Shown here: in pieces, positions 22,860 to 34,470 of the stretch
Numbering within the stretch: position 1 is the first letter of the stretch
How the letters are laid out: every line of letters begins with the position of its first letter
NCBI GenBank assembly: GCA_032622095.1
Contig: CP136066.1
Location: 175,831,164 to 175,895,163 of the forward strand
DNA: 64,000 nt
From: Siphonodentalium dalli
Taxonomy: Eukaryota > Mollusca > Scaphopoda > Gadilida > Siphonodentaliidae
Reading direction: 5' to 3'
Notes under the pieces: model-generated
What the model was told of the DNA's origin: nothing
The model's input: the letters and a program-made list of their open reading frames with translations, nothing else
The model's database searches: none
Program-made: the position numbers and the translations under genes

Positions 22860-23405
22860 TTAATTTAAAATTAAATGTTTTTCTTAATTAAGAATTGTTT
22901 TCTAATATATCTTTCCTAATTGGGGAAAATATTCCTAGTTAAGAAAACTTGTTTTCCTTACTTAGATTTATTTTCCTGCTTGAGAAAATCTCATTCTAGA
23001 AAAAATTGGCATCACTTAAGAAAAAATATCTTGACGATATTTCTAACCATAGAAAATATAATTTCTTGTTCTAGATTAATTGTATAGCTTTCTTAAATTT
23101 CTAGCTATTCTCCCAAGATAATCGCAGTATCTTAAACTTATCTTATTTCAAGAAAAATAAACTTATGTGAGAAAAACAATCTTTCCTACATTAAGAAAAA
23201 AAAATCTATACTAAGATTTTTTTACTAGGATTTTCTAACTAAGATTACTGTGTTTTCTTAAAGAAATTTTCTCAGACAAGAAATTTTCCCACCCTTTCAT
23301 TTCTTGACCTAGAAAATATGTTTTTCTTATTTTTCTAGCTATTCTCCCAAGATAATATCTCATTTCAAGATTTTTTTTTTCCTGAATTGAGAAAATATTT
23401 TTGGC
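22860..23405. repeat. TTCTTG/AAGAAA-rich element ending ATTTTTGGCAG
   Basis: Dense TTAAGAAA, TTTCTTG and CTAGAAAATAT motifs throughout, with CTAGCTATTCTCCCAAGATA occurring twice (about 23100 and 23335). It is related to 10366-10690. Confidence 0.55.
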
Positions 23406-23409
23406 AGGG

Positions 23410-24772
23410 CGCCGACTAATATCGGGCAGTAAAATAACCATATATCTATGTGTATATCTAGCCAAAAACAATTCCCCTCCCCCACCCCGTTGGATAAGAC
23501 TAAAGAGTTCTTTGGCCATGCACAAATAATTGTGGAACCCCTGACCTGTTTACCACTATTTACACTGGCCAGTGTTCTCTGTCAGACACAACACACTCGA
23601 TATATTAAGGCTATAGTGGTCTAGGGTGATTTGTGACATATAGTGTACCTACACAATGCTTTACTATTGTTGTGGAAACACATGGAAATACAGTTTATTT
23701 TTCGTTTTTCTGATCTGTGTTTACCAATAAGTAAGGCAGTTAACACAGTTATTGAAGAACGGCTAAAAAAAACTCTGAAATTTTGATAAAAAAATTAGAA
23801 AGGGGGGTGGGTCCCCAAATATTTTTTGTGCACAAATGGGGTGGTGGGTCCCTCGGGGTCGGAAAAAACTTTTTGGGCCCTATATGTGCAATTTTTTTCC
23901 AGACCCACCCCCTGTATAACCCACATATATTATATGATGTCACATTTGAATATTTTGTAATCAATACTACATATCTTCTGTACCACCTATACCTACCATT
24001 GTACCTGTATATTGTTTGTATATACTTCATCTCCAATAATGGAGGAATAAAATCATATGTTTGTCTGTCTGACGGTAAAGTTAGAAGTTTTTAATCTAAA
24101 CCTCCATATTGAAGCTCGTGTGGAACACGATTTCTCACATACGAAGCACTAACTCTGTGCATTGTGTATCCAGATCTGTGTTGGGCTATCGCGCATGGCG
24201 ACATTGGGTTTTGGGCTGTGATGCCCCCCGCTCCCATAACTATATATGGTCAGAATTTTCAAGTTGAAAATAATAGGTTTTATTTATTTAACCAGCAGTT
24301 AGTGCGAACTTTGTTGTTTTGGACAAAATGTGGCATGTTTTCTTACTTTCGGTCAATATTTATACTGACAGGGCCGTCAATGAGGGTGTGTTTTGACGTT
24401 CTAAGTTGGACACCCCCAAACGGAAACCCTCTAGTCGCGTCCCAGCTTAGAAGATGAAATTGTAGTTACTCACAGATGGAACGAGTAACCCATATTACGG
24501 TATATATCAATATTTCAATTGGCGCCAAGTCGATGAAATTAATGGCAAACTTATCATATATTAAAGTTGCCCTGCCAATTTGACAGCATAAAAAGACAAT
24601 TTCTACTTCTTCAACATCAGATAAAAGGCCGCTTAACCACACGTCTCTCGAATACGGTGGCTTTATTTGTCCAGTGACTTTTTAGAAATGAAAAATTTGA
24701 TTCTGGGAAAAACCATTGAATCAAGCTTTGTTTCTAACTGTCTATGTTGATAACACGCATAGTTTTATTATA
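23410..24772. other. No gene seen; repeat fragments
   Basis: At 23800-23915, GGGGTGGGTCC near the start faces AGACCCACCCCCT, suggesting a short MITE. At 24055-24150 is a fragment with AATCTAAACCTCCATATTGA, shared with 27185, 50742 and 51059. Two ORFs of about 100 codons here show no recognisable protein features. Confidence 0.45.
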
Positions 24773-25020
24773 TTAGACATCAGAATAATCAGTAAATTCT
24801 AAGTCGAGAAGGGCCACAACTCCGCTAATAATATCAAACTTGACCTTTATTGTCATGTGAGACATCCATATACCAAATTTGCAAACAATCAGATAACTAA
24901 AACTAATGTTATCATCCGGGAAATCATTCGGAAACCATATGGGGCGGATGTACACATGGACGGGCGGACACCGGTGATTTATATAGTCCCCCGAAAAAGT
25001 GACAAAATTATCGACTTTCA
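24773..25020. repeat. Dispersed mollusc-style repeat
   Basis: AAGGGCCACAACTCCGCTAA, TGTCATGTGAGACATC, ATACCAAATTTG, ATCCGGGAAATC and ATATAGTCCCCCGAAA occur in an order I associate with repeats in bivalve and gastropod DNA. It supports the lineage guess. Confidence 0.5.
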
Positions 25021-25364
25021 AATGAGAAACATTCGTTTTGAACTTTTGTCAGCCCAGCAAAAATTCCAACAATCGCCTCGTGTAAAAAACAACAATATTT
25101 CCTTCGTCCAAAAGAGGTAGGTAATAAAGAGCGTTTTGAATTATGATTTTGTTTATATTAAATATGTTCCAACGTTAAACTGACGGATGCTTTTGTAGAT
25201 TTTCGCGACGCTTGGGTCATACAAATGATGATGATTGCAAGTTGGTGTTTTCTACATTATAGCCTGGTGAGCAGAAAATAAACTCTGGAAAGTTTTACTA
25301 ATTTGGTACCAAATAGGACCGTAGATCTTTAAACTTTTCTTAACATATTTCTTAATATATAATG

Positions 25365-25445
25365 TAACATATTATCGTATGGGATGGTACGTATATCAAT
25401 ATATAATGTAACAGATTATCGTATGGGATGGCACGTATATCAATA
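25365..25445. repeat. Short tandem duplication
   Basis: ATATAATGTAACATATTATC and GTATGGGATGGTACGTATAT occur twice, about 43 bases apart. Confidence 0.8.
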
Positions 25446-25596
25446 ATTGTGTTTGGCGATATTGTGAGCTGTATGTGACTATAAATAGATGCTGGCTGTA
25501 AAAGCCGTTGGCAACAGGCTATGCAGCGTTACACATTACTCGCTGTAATTACTCTGAAACATTACTCGCTGTGTAATGTCGCACAGCCTCTTGAGA

Positions 25597-26217
25597 CCAA
25601 GGTGGTCCACTCGGCAGAGTGCTCAGTGCATTACGCCGTCATATATAGGCTGTCGAGTCGGTAGAGTACTCAGTGCTTACGCCGTCATATATAGGATGTC
25701 CAGTCGGTAGAGCGCTCAGTGCATTACGCCGTCATATACAGGCTGTCCAGTCGGTAGAGCGCTCAGTGCATTACGCCGTCATATATAGGATGTCCAGTCG
25801 GTAGAGCGATCAGTGCATTACGCCGTCATATATAGGCCGTCCAGTCGGTAGAGCGCTCAGTGCATTACGCCGTCATATATAGGCTGTCCAGTCGGTAGAG
25901 CGATCAGTGCATTACGCCGTCATATATAGGCCGTCCAGTCGGTAGAGCGCTCAGTGCATTACGCCGTCATATATAGGCTGTCCAGTCGGTAGAGCGCTCA
26001 AGCATTACGCCGTCATATATAGGCCGTCCAGTCGGTAGAGCGCTCAGTGCATTACGCCGTCATATATAGGCCGTCCAGTCGGTAGAGCGCTCAGTGCATT
26101 ACGCCGTGATATATAGGCCGTCCAGTCGGTAGAGCGCTCAGTGCATTACGCCGTCATATATAGGCTGTCCAGTCGGTAGAGCGCTCAGTGCATTACGCAG
26201 TCATATATATATAGGCC
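25597..26217 (+). repeat. 47-bp tandem array with a tRNA A-box-like core
   Basis: About thirteen units, each with CCAGTCGGTAGAGCGCTCAG followed by TGCATTACGCCGTCATATA. The core resembles the D-arm/A-box region of tRNAs (AGCTCAGTCGGTAGAGC). No B-box or tRNA body lies within the unit. It may derive from the head of a tRNA-type SINE. Confidence 0.85.
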
Positions 26218-26500
26218 GTTCAGCGTTGACGAAGCTGGTACTAACCCCGACAAGCGCGGATTCCTGATCCACGCTAAGGGAGTGTAATCAGATTCCTGTA
26301 TCTGGGTAAGTTTGTCATTTGCTTTCCGAGAGTCAGTGGTTTCTACTCGCGGTGAATGACCATATTCGTGGTCTTTCCTGCACCCGTAAAACTGACTACG
26401 TCGTGATATGGCATACCGACTGTAACGACGATACCCCCCCCCCCGCAAACAACCAACCAATAAACATAGTGAGTTTGTTAGTCGTCAGTGATAAACGAAA
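26218..26500 (+). other. Less AT-rich tail after the 47-bp array, possibly SINE-derived
   Basis: Contains GGTACTAACCCCGACAAG and TTTCCGAGAGTCAGTGGTTT before a C-run at 26433. It could be the body of the element whose head was amplified. No B-box consensus was found. Confidence 0.25.
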
Positions 26501-26879
26501 CGTGTCATAATAAAGTCGGCATTAAATATTTACATACAAAGTGTGATTATCACCAAATACAGCATTATGATTGGTCGGCGCCCACGTGGCTAGTTCCAAT
26601 TATTTCTCGGTGAACGCGCAACAGCTCATAACTGCAGCCTCATAATTACATCGACGCGTCATAGGTTTTGGAAAGACGAACGCGTAATGTTTTGGGCGCA
26701 TTTGGACTCGCGCAGGAATGACTTAATAAATCATCGGGTTTCAATATAAAGAGAAATTGTTCCTGTTAACTTTTGCCAAGGGTGCTATGGGATATTTTGG
26801 GCTGGTTTTGTCACGATACACTTTTCGATTTAAATACATTTACAAAAGTGACTTTTTCGCTAAATGTTTATAAATATAA
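26501..26879. other. No gene seen
   Basis: Unremarkable sequence between the array tail and the large hairpin. Confidence 0.5.
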
Positions 26880-27031
26880 GGATTAACTGTCATGTGGACT
26901 GTTTTTATGGAGATGTAACCGTGAGATAAGTGGTCATAACTTGTATGTAAAAACCCTTCGGGTTTTACACAAGTTATGACCACCTACCTCACGGTTACAT
27001 CTCCATAAAACAGTCCACATGACAGTTTAAC
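26880..27031. repeat. 152-bp hairpin closed by a C(TTCG)G loop
   Basis: Arms of about 74 bases are nearly perfect complements: CATGTGGACTGTTTTTATGG pairs with CCATAAAACAGTCCACATG, and GTGGTCATAACTTGT with ACAAGTTATGACCAC. The centre reads AAAACCCTTCGGGTTTT; as RNA the loop would be a C(UUCG)G tetraloop, among the most stable known. Confidence 0.9.
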
Positions 27032-27037
27032 CTATAT

Positions 27038-27265
27038 AAGGCTGTGTCTCGTGTGTACACTTCACACTCGGTGTTATGTGGAGTTTATCAACATACTCTT
27101 AATGTAGTTGTTCCACCATTGACGATCTCACACCAAACCGTGGATAAAAGTATCGGCTTATATTGCTGGACGGGCAGGCTTTTATATCTAAACCTCCCTA
27201 TTGATGCTGGGCGTGGGACACGGTTACTCACAAACGAATCATACGATAACGGTTTATGAAGGTCA
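27038..27265. repeat. Dispersed repeat sharing AATCTAAACCTCC
   Basis: Aligns with 50605-50770 over CACACTCG, GGTG-TATG-GGAGTTTATCA, GACGATCTCAC and TATATCTAAACCTCCCTATT. Smaller fragments lie at 24055 and 51020. Confidence 0.6.
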
Positions 27266-27474
27266 TGTCGTCAGATTTCTTTTAAAATCGATTGTCGACA
27301 ATTTGGGAGATAAATATTACCTATATTTTATCAAGTTAATCGTTAATTATATCTAAATAAATCTCAAATAATGATAGCAGTAAATTTCCTTTTTGCACAG
27401 ATTTTATTTTACAAGCAGCGATAAATGTGGGAACTCTAAAACTAAGGTAAATGTTGGGGTAGGTTTAAAGGGAC

Positions 27475-28023
27475 GGATGGCCCTCGTTACAGGTTATAAT
27501 TTAGAAATAACAGTTACCACATTATGAAAAATTCCCCAAGAATATAACAATAGTATTGTATAATGCTATAGTATGAATGCGATCATATCCACAAAACACT
27601 CCCTGTGTGAGCAGAGCGTTTGTTTATATACATCACGTAAATTATGAGCGATAAGCAACACACTCAACACCGTGGTAATTTTTAGGAGAGTGACTCAGCG
27701 TGACCAATTCAACACCGAAATTATGAGAGGCGGAGATTAGCGAGTGCTATACCGGTATGTTGTAAACAACTTGGTGGCATTTTAAAGTTCATTAGTAGGC
27801 CAGTGTTCTGCTTATCGAATACTCTTTACGCACTATTTGTTTACATAACATGGTGTTTGTTTACATAACATCGAGTACAAACATGACAATAACATGCAAT
27901 GTACGCGATACTTATGATTGGTATAAGAACCAATTTTTTTTATAATATAATATTTTTTGTGGCGGTTTTACAAATGTGACTTTTAACAGCAATACCCACA
28001 ACCAACACTTACCGTGTATTTAA
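27475..28023. mobile_element. Composite TTAA-type MITE
   Basis: The left end TTAAAGGGACGGATGGCCC aligns with 21062. The right end (GTGGCGGTTTT to TTACCGTGTATTTAA) aligns with the end seen at 270-346. TTAA lies at both limits. It therefore joins arms of two related MITE families. Confidence 0.6.
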
Positions 28024-29384
28024 AGAAACATCCACCGTGATAGTCGACAAAACGCTTGTAAACTGTTATTATTGGCTTGCAATGTTTTAGTTTTTTTTTA
28101 GTTTCTTTAAGAAATGGGAAAATCCATTTTTCAGCCTTTTCACAGATTTTCAGTCCAAAAGTTATAAGATATCTCATAGTATCTGTATTTTTAGAATCTT
28201 CTTTGTTTATTGTCGTTAATGGTATAACTACAGCAATATGGTGAATTTTACACGAAAAGACTCATCCGATCATCATAAAACTTCATACGGATGTTCGGGG
28301 TGACTTTTAGATGGCAGCTATAATTTTTCCCCCCGAAATTCGTTTAAAAACATGACCGCCAGCATCCATCTTTGATTTAAAATTTGAATCCTTCTACAAC
28401 AGTGAGCTGATCGATGCTCCTTCAATAAAGAAGAAGATTTAAAATTACGTGTGTGTAACTTATATTCTAAACCAGCGGATTTCATTCTTGATTTATGGCG
28501 AAAACCATCTATGAGCAGCAAAAATAAGCCCACACCTTCTCAGAGTCACAAAAACTTAGTTGAATAATTGAATGACTTCACTAAACCAGAAATCGAACAC
28601 AAACTACCAAGGGATTAAAAGAAAATTCTATAATGATGTGCATGTATATGTTGTAAAATCGCAATTGGAATCTGTCCCAATATATACATAAACTAGCATA
28701 TTTGTTCTGTCGATGGTGTCTTTTAAAAATACTAACTCAGAGAAAAGAGCAGTCATTTGAGAGTAGAACATATTTTAAATAAATATCTTCATTTAGTTCA
28801 TTCATTCTTTGATATTCACGATTAACGAGACGCGAATCAGCATTTTGCGGCTCCACTGTAAAATGTTTTAAATACCTTATAAAACAAAACAGATTTCAGT
28901 GTCATTCTATTAATCCTATAGCTTATACTCCTAAAAGAAAAGTTCGTTAATGGTTTGAAAAGACTTAATTTATGATAACACATATTGTAACTTGCATCCA
29001 TGAAAAGGGACCCAATCTTCAACCACCACAATTTATAATCTGTTTTGTTCTATGAGCTATCAATCGCAGGATATTATGCACAACAACTGGGTTGAAACTA
29101 CTGTACTTGACGACGGAGAGGAATAAATAAATCCGATACGTAGGAATAATGCACAATAGAGTAGAAGTGGAGTGTGCTCTCTAGTTAATCCACGATTAAC
29201 ACAAAAGTAAATTGAAATGTCATGATTCGGCATAAATGTAATTCGTTGGTGAAATAGCGACCATGAGGTAGTGATTGGTATTCACCGGACCATGCTTGTA
29301 AGACTGACCACACATTTAATTGGTAACAGAAACTCATCACTCACTGATTGTAAGTTTCTCGGGCTGATTGGGTGTCATAAATAT
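28024..29384. other. No gene seen
   Basis: At 28320-28400 a reversed fragment (AAACATGACCGCCAGCATCC) resembles the modules at 57530-58130. The rest shows no array or recognisable ORF. Confidence 0.5.
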
Positions 29385-29489
29385 GTTATAAGCACGGCGT
29401 CCGATTTATAAGTGAAATAAACTCCACGCGCGCCATCCGGGCGCTTGTGATCTTTATTTCATTTATAAATCGGACGCCATGCTTATAAC
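29385..29489. repeat. 105-bp hairpin
   Basis: GTTATAAGCACGGCGTCCGA with TTTATAAGTGAAATAAA pairs with TTTATTTCATTTATAAA and TCGGACGCCATGCTTATAAC. The loop is about 30 bases and GC-rich. Confidence 0.85.
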
Positions 29490-30729
29490 GGATATATAGA
29501 AACTAGATATTAAAATAATGATTGGCGTCGATATGAAGCAAGTTCAATCAATAAACAGTTCAATGTCAAATAATATAGTTTCTTTCATCATCTTTGAAAT
29601 TCAGACTGTTTCGACAATAAAGAGTTGCCTGGGGAGACATACATTTGATTTGATGGCATTAATATTTTTTTTCTAACAAAATAATTTTGTTTTGCAAATT
29701 ACACAGGTACAAGCCTAACATAACGCGGGAGTTATCATTGACTTTAATTAATAAATTCGCCACTCAGTAATATCAGTATACATCGGAATGGTTTAATATT
29801 CGCTTTGATGGATGCTCGGGAAAGTGAAGCAGACAATAGACAGCATACACAATAATACAAGTACAGAAGGGTTCGTATTGATTGGCGAGATAACATGGTG
29901 AATAAGGAAACTACTTGTCAATGTGGTAAAGAAATTGTTAAAAAACTATATAAATACAGGCACGATATTTACAATTAGTCTGTGCAATTTAAGAAAGAAC
30001 ATTACATAGAACAATGGCCCAAGTTAGTTCAACATTTCATCAACCGAAAATCAAAACCTTATCAAAATTACACTGCATACCTATCCTTCATTTGTGTGGA
30101 AACAGTATTTTGAGGGCTTATATATAAGGAAACGCTCTATGGATATGCAACATTCTAATTGACTAAACTATCACACCACACTGTGTGACTTTATTGGACC
30201 ATAATGTCGGATGGGAAACCTTTCCATGTTTCGTGACTTCATACACCAATAGTATACACATCCAACTAACAAGAGCATTGGTTCCATTTATTTAATATGA
30301 CAAATACGCTGATGTGGTAGTCAATATTTAATGGTAGTATGGCACGTCTATAAAAATACACAAAACTAGTGTTTTCTGAAACAAAATACAAAAGAACAAT
30401 ATGTATCACAACTCATGGTTTCGCCAACTCACAAACTTAAAAGCGTTCCCGAAAATAGAGGATTCGAGTTTTTTAGTGAATCAATTACGTCATGGCGCAG
30501 TGCTGAACATATACTAACATCGGCAGTATAACAGGTTCACACTTCTAGAGTTGAATACCGATATGTACATCCATATGTCTGTTTGCGTTTTCATGTACGT
30601 TCGTGGCTAGCAATGCAGTCATTAAGTAATCTTCGGTATTGACATATACATTTATTTGATTTATACCTGCATACTTATTCAACACTTTATAAATCTAGAT
30701 ATATACATCGTTGGCGTGACCTTATTAAT
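29490..30729. other. No gene seen
   Basis: AT-rich, no repeats of note and no convincing ORF. Confidence 0.5.
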
Positions 30730-30737
30730 GTCAGTAT

Positions 30738-31916
30738 CAGGGTTGGGGCGATTACATGCCAATGTAATCGATTACGATTGCAATTACTTTTGATTTACAT
30801 GATTACGATTACGATTACTGATTACATTTTTTCCAATGTAATCGATTACGATTACAATTACTTTAGTAAATGTAATCGATTACTTTTTGATTACATCTGA
30901 TTACAATTGTTAGTTTCCAACCATTTTGATCGCATAGGAATAAATAATGAAATAATTCAAATTAACATTACAAATTTGATTGAATAAAGACATCACTGCA
31001 TAACATGGAAACAAGAAACGACAGAAACTATCGAAAGATGAAAGCAATAAAATAAACATATCAACTTTTTTACATTTACATGTATTGGAAAGGTTTCATC
31101 ATGAAGTTATGCACCAATTTATAGGGAATACATTATGTTTTATGTGTATTTATTTATGGAAATATATTTTAATATATTTTAAATTTTCTAACATGTATTC
31201 AAACTAACGCATAATATTTATGAAAATATCACCAGAAACAATTATAAATTATTTGCATGTTCTGTTAGATTCAATACCCAACACAATGAAGATAACACTA
31301 AGATTTATTTGATGATCATCCATTGTTAATCCTGATGAGGATTAAATGAGGCTTAACTCCATGAGTGCAGTAAATGACAAAGCAGCTAATTAGGTCTACC
31401 GATGTACATCACACCTGCTTTGTTCAGTTAATTAGCCCTATTGTACCAATGTGACTCTACAGCCATTGTCTGCAGCAGTCCCAATTCAATATAATCATAA
31501 TTGAAGTTGGCTAGCCTATTTATTCATATTTGAACATTTCATTGTCTGTATCACAAGTTTATTGCCATTCATGTTGTATTCAACAATTGTGTGTTGTTAT
31601 CTGTTTCCACTGCCAGAATATACATACACACTGTACCACTAACATAACACATGACATAATTGTACTAACTTTCTAATATGTTGTTTGTATCTTTGCACAC
31701 TCCACAGTATGAGACTATGAGTATCCAATAGCCATCCATATGGATATTTTAGTAAAAGTAATAAAAAAGTAATCAAAATGTAATCATGATTACAGGTACA
31801 TTTGAAAGATTACTTGTAATCAAGAAATGTCACGATTACTGATTACAGACGATTACTCCAAATTTTGTAATCGATTACTTTGATTACGATTACAGATTAC
31901 GATTACCCCAACCCTG
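30738..31916. mobile_element. hAT-type non-autonomous transposon, 1.18 kb
   Basis: The ends are CAGGGTTGGGG and its complement. The flanks GTCAGTAT and GTCAGTAA are an 8-bp duplication with one mismatch. Both are hAT hallmarks. The first and last 150 bases are full of GATTAC/GTAATC motifs, likely subterminal transposase sites. No transposase ORF is left. Confidence 0.85.
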
Positions 31917-32100
31917 GTCAGTAAATGTCCAATGTCACAAGATTGTTATGAGTAAAGCTACTACATGTACATGTATATAGAGATAACATGGGACGAATAT
32001 ATTTACGCTTGTTGACAATGTGATAAATCACTATCTGATATTGACACGGCCACCTGTTGTGTGTGTAAATACATTAAGTGATAGACGTTTGGAATATAGG

Positions 32101-32740
32101 ATGAAGTTATCTCCAGATTTCCTATTTAGATTACATCAGATCGTAAGTATTATATATGTGACCCGCCATATCAAATCCAGTCGTAAGTCGGGATTTTTTT
32201 ACCCTGTTCCAATGCATTCTCTTATATATGCGAGTCGACCACAGGTCGCCTCGCATATATAAGAGAATGCATTGGCCTAACAATTTTTTACAATTTTAAT
32301 AATTTGTTCTTGTATTCTTTAACAATTTTATAATTTCACCCATACAGAGCCCCAGACAAACATGAGCAGACGACACTCTTCTATATGCTTCTATACATGT
32401 GTGGGGCTCCCTGCAGGGTAATGAATGTTTTTTATTTTATGTCCTAAAAATTGTAAGAAACATTTATTTAAAAAACATGATAAAAAATTGTTAGGCCAAT
32501 GCATTCTCTTATATATGCGAGGCGACCTATGGTCGACTCGCATATATGAGAGAATGCATTGGCACAGGGTAAAAAAAATCCCGATTTACGACTGGATTTG
32601 ATATGGCGGGTCACATATAGTATATGGATAATTAGCTAATAATCAGCTTCCAGTTGGACTTTGATGTTTTCTGATTTTCTTATTTCTGGCAGGCCTCCAT
32701 GTCGGAAATCATCAAAGGCCAACTGTTAACAGAGAAATGA
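32101..32740 (+). CDS. Possible small two-exon gene or gene end (32101-32142, 32693-32740)
   Basis: Exon one ends CATCAGATC before GTAAGTATT, a strong donor at 32143. A pyrimidine-rich stretch with TTATTTCTGGCAG gives a strong acceptor at 32692. Joined, the frame continues and stops at 32740; from the ATG at 32101 the product is 29 residues, starting MKLSPDFLFR and ending GQLLTEK. The frame is open upstream to 31987, so this could be the end of a longer exon. The intron holds a complete MITE; without it the intron would be about 87 bases. No family is recognised. Confidence 0.25.
32209..32275. repeat. Small dispersed hairpin, copy 4
   Basis: CCAATGCATTCTCTTATATA pairs with TATATAAGAGAATGCATTGG, with CGAG/CTCG continuing the stem. 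Confidence 0.85.
32496..32562. repeat. Small dispersed hairpin, copy 5
   Basis: Same stem as 32209-32275, lying in the opposite inverted repeat of the MITE. Confidence 0.85.
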
Positions 32741-34161
32741 ATTATATCGATAGTATTCAGTGTTACGTTTGCATTTCATCACCCCTGATCAAGTGGTCCT
32801 GCTAATTTGCTATGATGTTGGTATGGTAAAGTGGAGCTGTTCAGAAAAAGCACCGTTATTTTATATAAAGTTGTCATTATCGAGATGTTTGGCTGATCTG
32901 TATAAATTAGAGAAACAATTTAAAACATGCATCATGTGTATTGTGAAATATATTTAAATTTAAATGGTAGCTCGTTTTATACAGACACCAGCGCCACCAT
33001 TATTAGAATATTTAAAACTATACTATATCTTAAATGTTTCGCATAGACACTGGCTTTTGCTCAAATCGATCGGATAGCCAAGCACCGCAAAATGACTACT
33101 TGACCGAATATTTTATTTAACCAGCAGAAGGAAAGATCATAAAGTTGCTATGGATGCGAATCGAAGATGGTCTATTCGATTTTTGGCACAAAAGAGTAAC
33201 TTTGTCAGAAAAGGATTTCAAATTGGTTGACATTTGTTATTGATCTATCGATCTCACAACTAAATTAATCCGATGTTATTGGTTGAGCTAGCCTATGTGC
33301 CGATGATACATTTCTTATGGACACTAACTCTGATCTACACACATTAAAATCGTCGGTATTACGAATTGCTGAAAATCAGAGAATGGGTTGAAAAGTGGAT
33401 GGTCAAATTCAATAAAATCTAAAAGCCCCACATACATCTCCCCTGTTTCGGTAAAGTTCATTGGTGGTAAAATGAGATCCATGTGATATAGCTCAAGGTT
33501 GATAGAATTTATACTTTATCTCGTTGTCAAAACATACACATCATTCAAATCCGAACGTTGAGCAGTATGTTAACACCCATGTTGACAGCCCACTCAGCAG
33601 TAGCCACCCTGATATTGTGATGACACTACTCTCACGTGTGCAGTCTCAATAGGCGAATTAACCGATCCATTTGACTATTGTTTTAATCGCGGAACTCAAA
33701 TATTGCATGGCCGTTTAAAACTCAAACGCAGTAATCTTTATCGAGACCTTCATGGAAACAACTAACGCGATTCTGACAAATGATAATGCGGGAAAGTAGA
33801 AAGCGCAGGACACTTTCTAATATTCTTTCCAAGATATACTCAACTCAGATCTGACTCATTCTCAAATATTGACTCGACTTTCTTAAATACCAAGATCTTA
33901 CTTATAGGAAAGACGCAAAACGTTATCAAACAAAGCTGTCGTTTCAAACAATATACTAACAATCAACGGCATATCACCAATATCCCATGGAGTTCTTATC
34001 GTTCGTTTCAAAACAACCCGTTCCAGAATAGTTCGTTTCATGTATACTTTATTGAGAATTGAGGAGATAGATATTGTTTTAATTAAATAACCGAGACTCT
34101 TATAAAGACCTCAAACGCAACAAAGCTATTGTAATTAAAATATACATATACCCCTCCCAAT
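32741..34161. other. No gene seen
   Basis: AT-rich, with only short chance ORFs. Confidence 0.5.
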
Positions 34162-34470
34162 ATGAAGAAGGGCATTATCGTACCTGTATTCAAAGGTGAC
34201 ACAAGTCCAGCACACGCCCAGAATAGTATCCACACAAGCACGCTCATCCCAGTCCTTTACAAGCTATTTAAGATCGTTGTTCTCGAGAGACTCCGGGGTA
34301 GTCAGATATTCAAACATTTCCCGACCGCCATGCAAACTTGACTTCGTCACATTGAGCCTTAAAATGATGTACAGGGATGAGAGGAGACAAGGGGGTCGGA
34401 GCACAAGTTACTCCACTTGCAGAAGCTCTATAATTGATACAAGAAAACCAATGTCAGAAATGGTAACGCT
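34162..34470 (+). pseudogene. Non-LTR reverse-transcriptase relic
   Basis: A 59-codon ORF from 34162 to the stop at 34341 begins MKKGIIVPVFKGD and continues with TLIPVLYKLFKIVVLERL. This matches the start of a non-LTR polymerase domain (KKGIIVPVFKGD, then the conserved YRGITL-type block, here damaged, then LYKLFEKIVLERL-like). In another frame, TPLAEAL at about 34413 then a stop and LIQENQ look like the next conserved block. Frameshifts and stops show it is dead. No 5' end or poly-A tail was located. Confidence 0.6.

Larger units (their letters stand above)
32157..32615. mobile_element. MITE with long inverted repeats, each holding a hairpin
   Basis: The ends are TGTGACCCGCCATATCAAAT and its complement, with TATA on both sides. 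Inverted repeats run about 120 bp and each contains a 67-base hairpin. The unique middle is AT-rich. Confidence 0.85.

Noticed and set aside
25597-26217. Cluster of tRNA genes
   Set aside because: Units are only 47 bp and have just a D-arm-like core; no anticodon or T arm can be folded.
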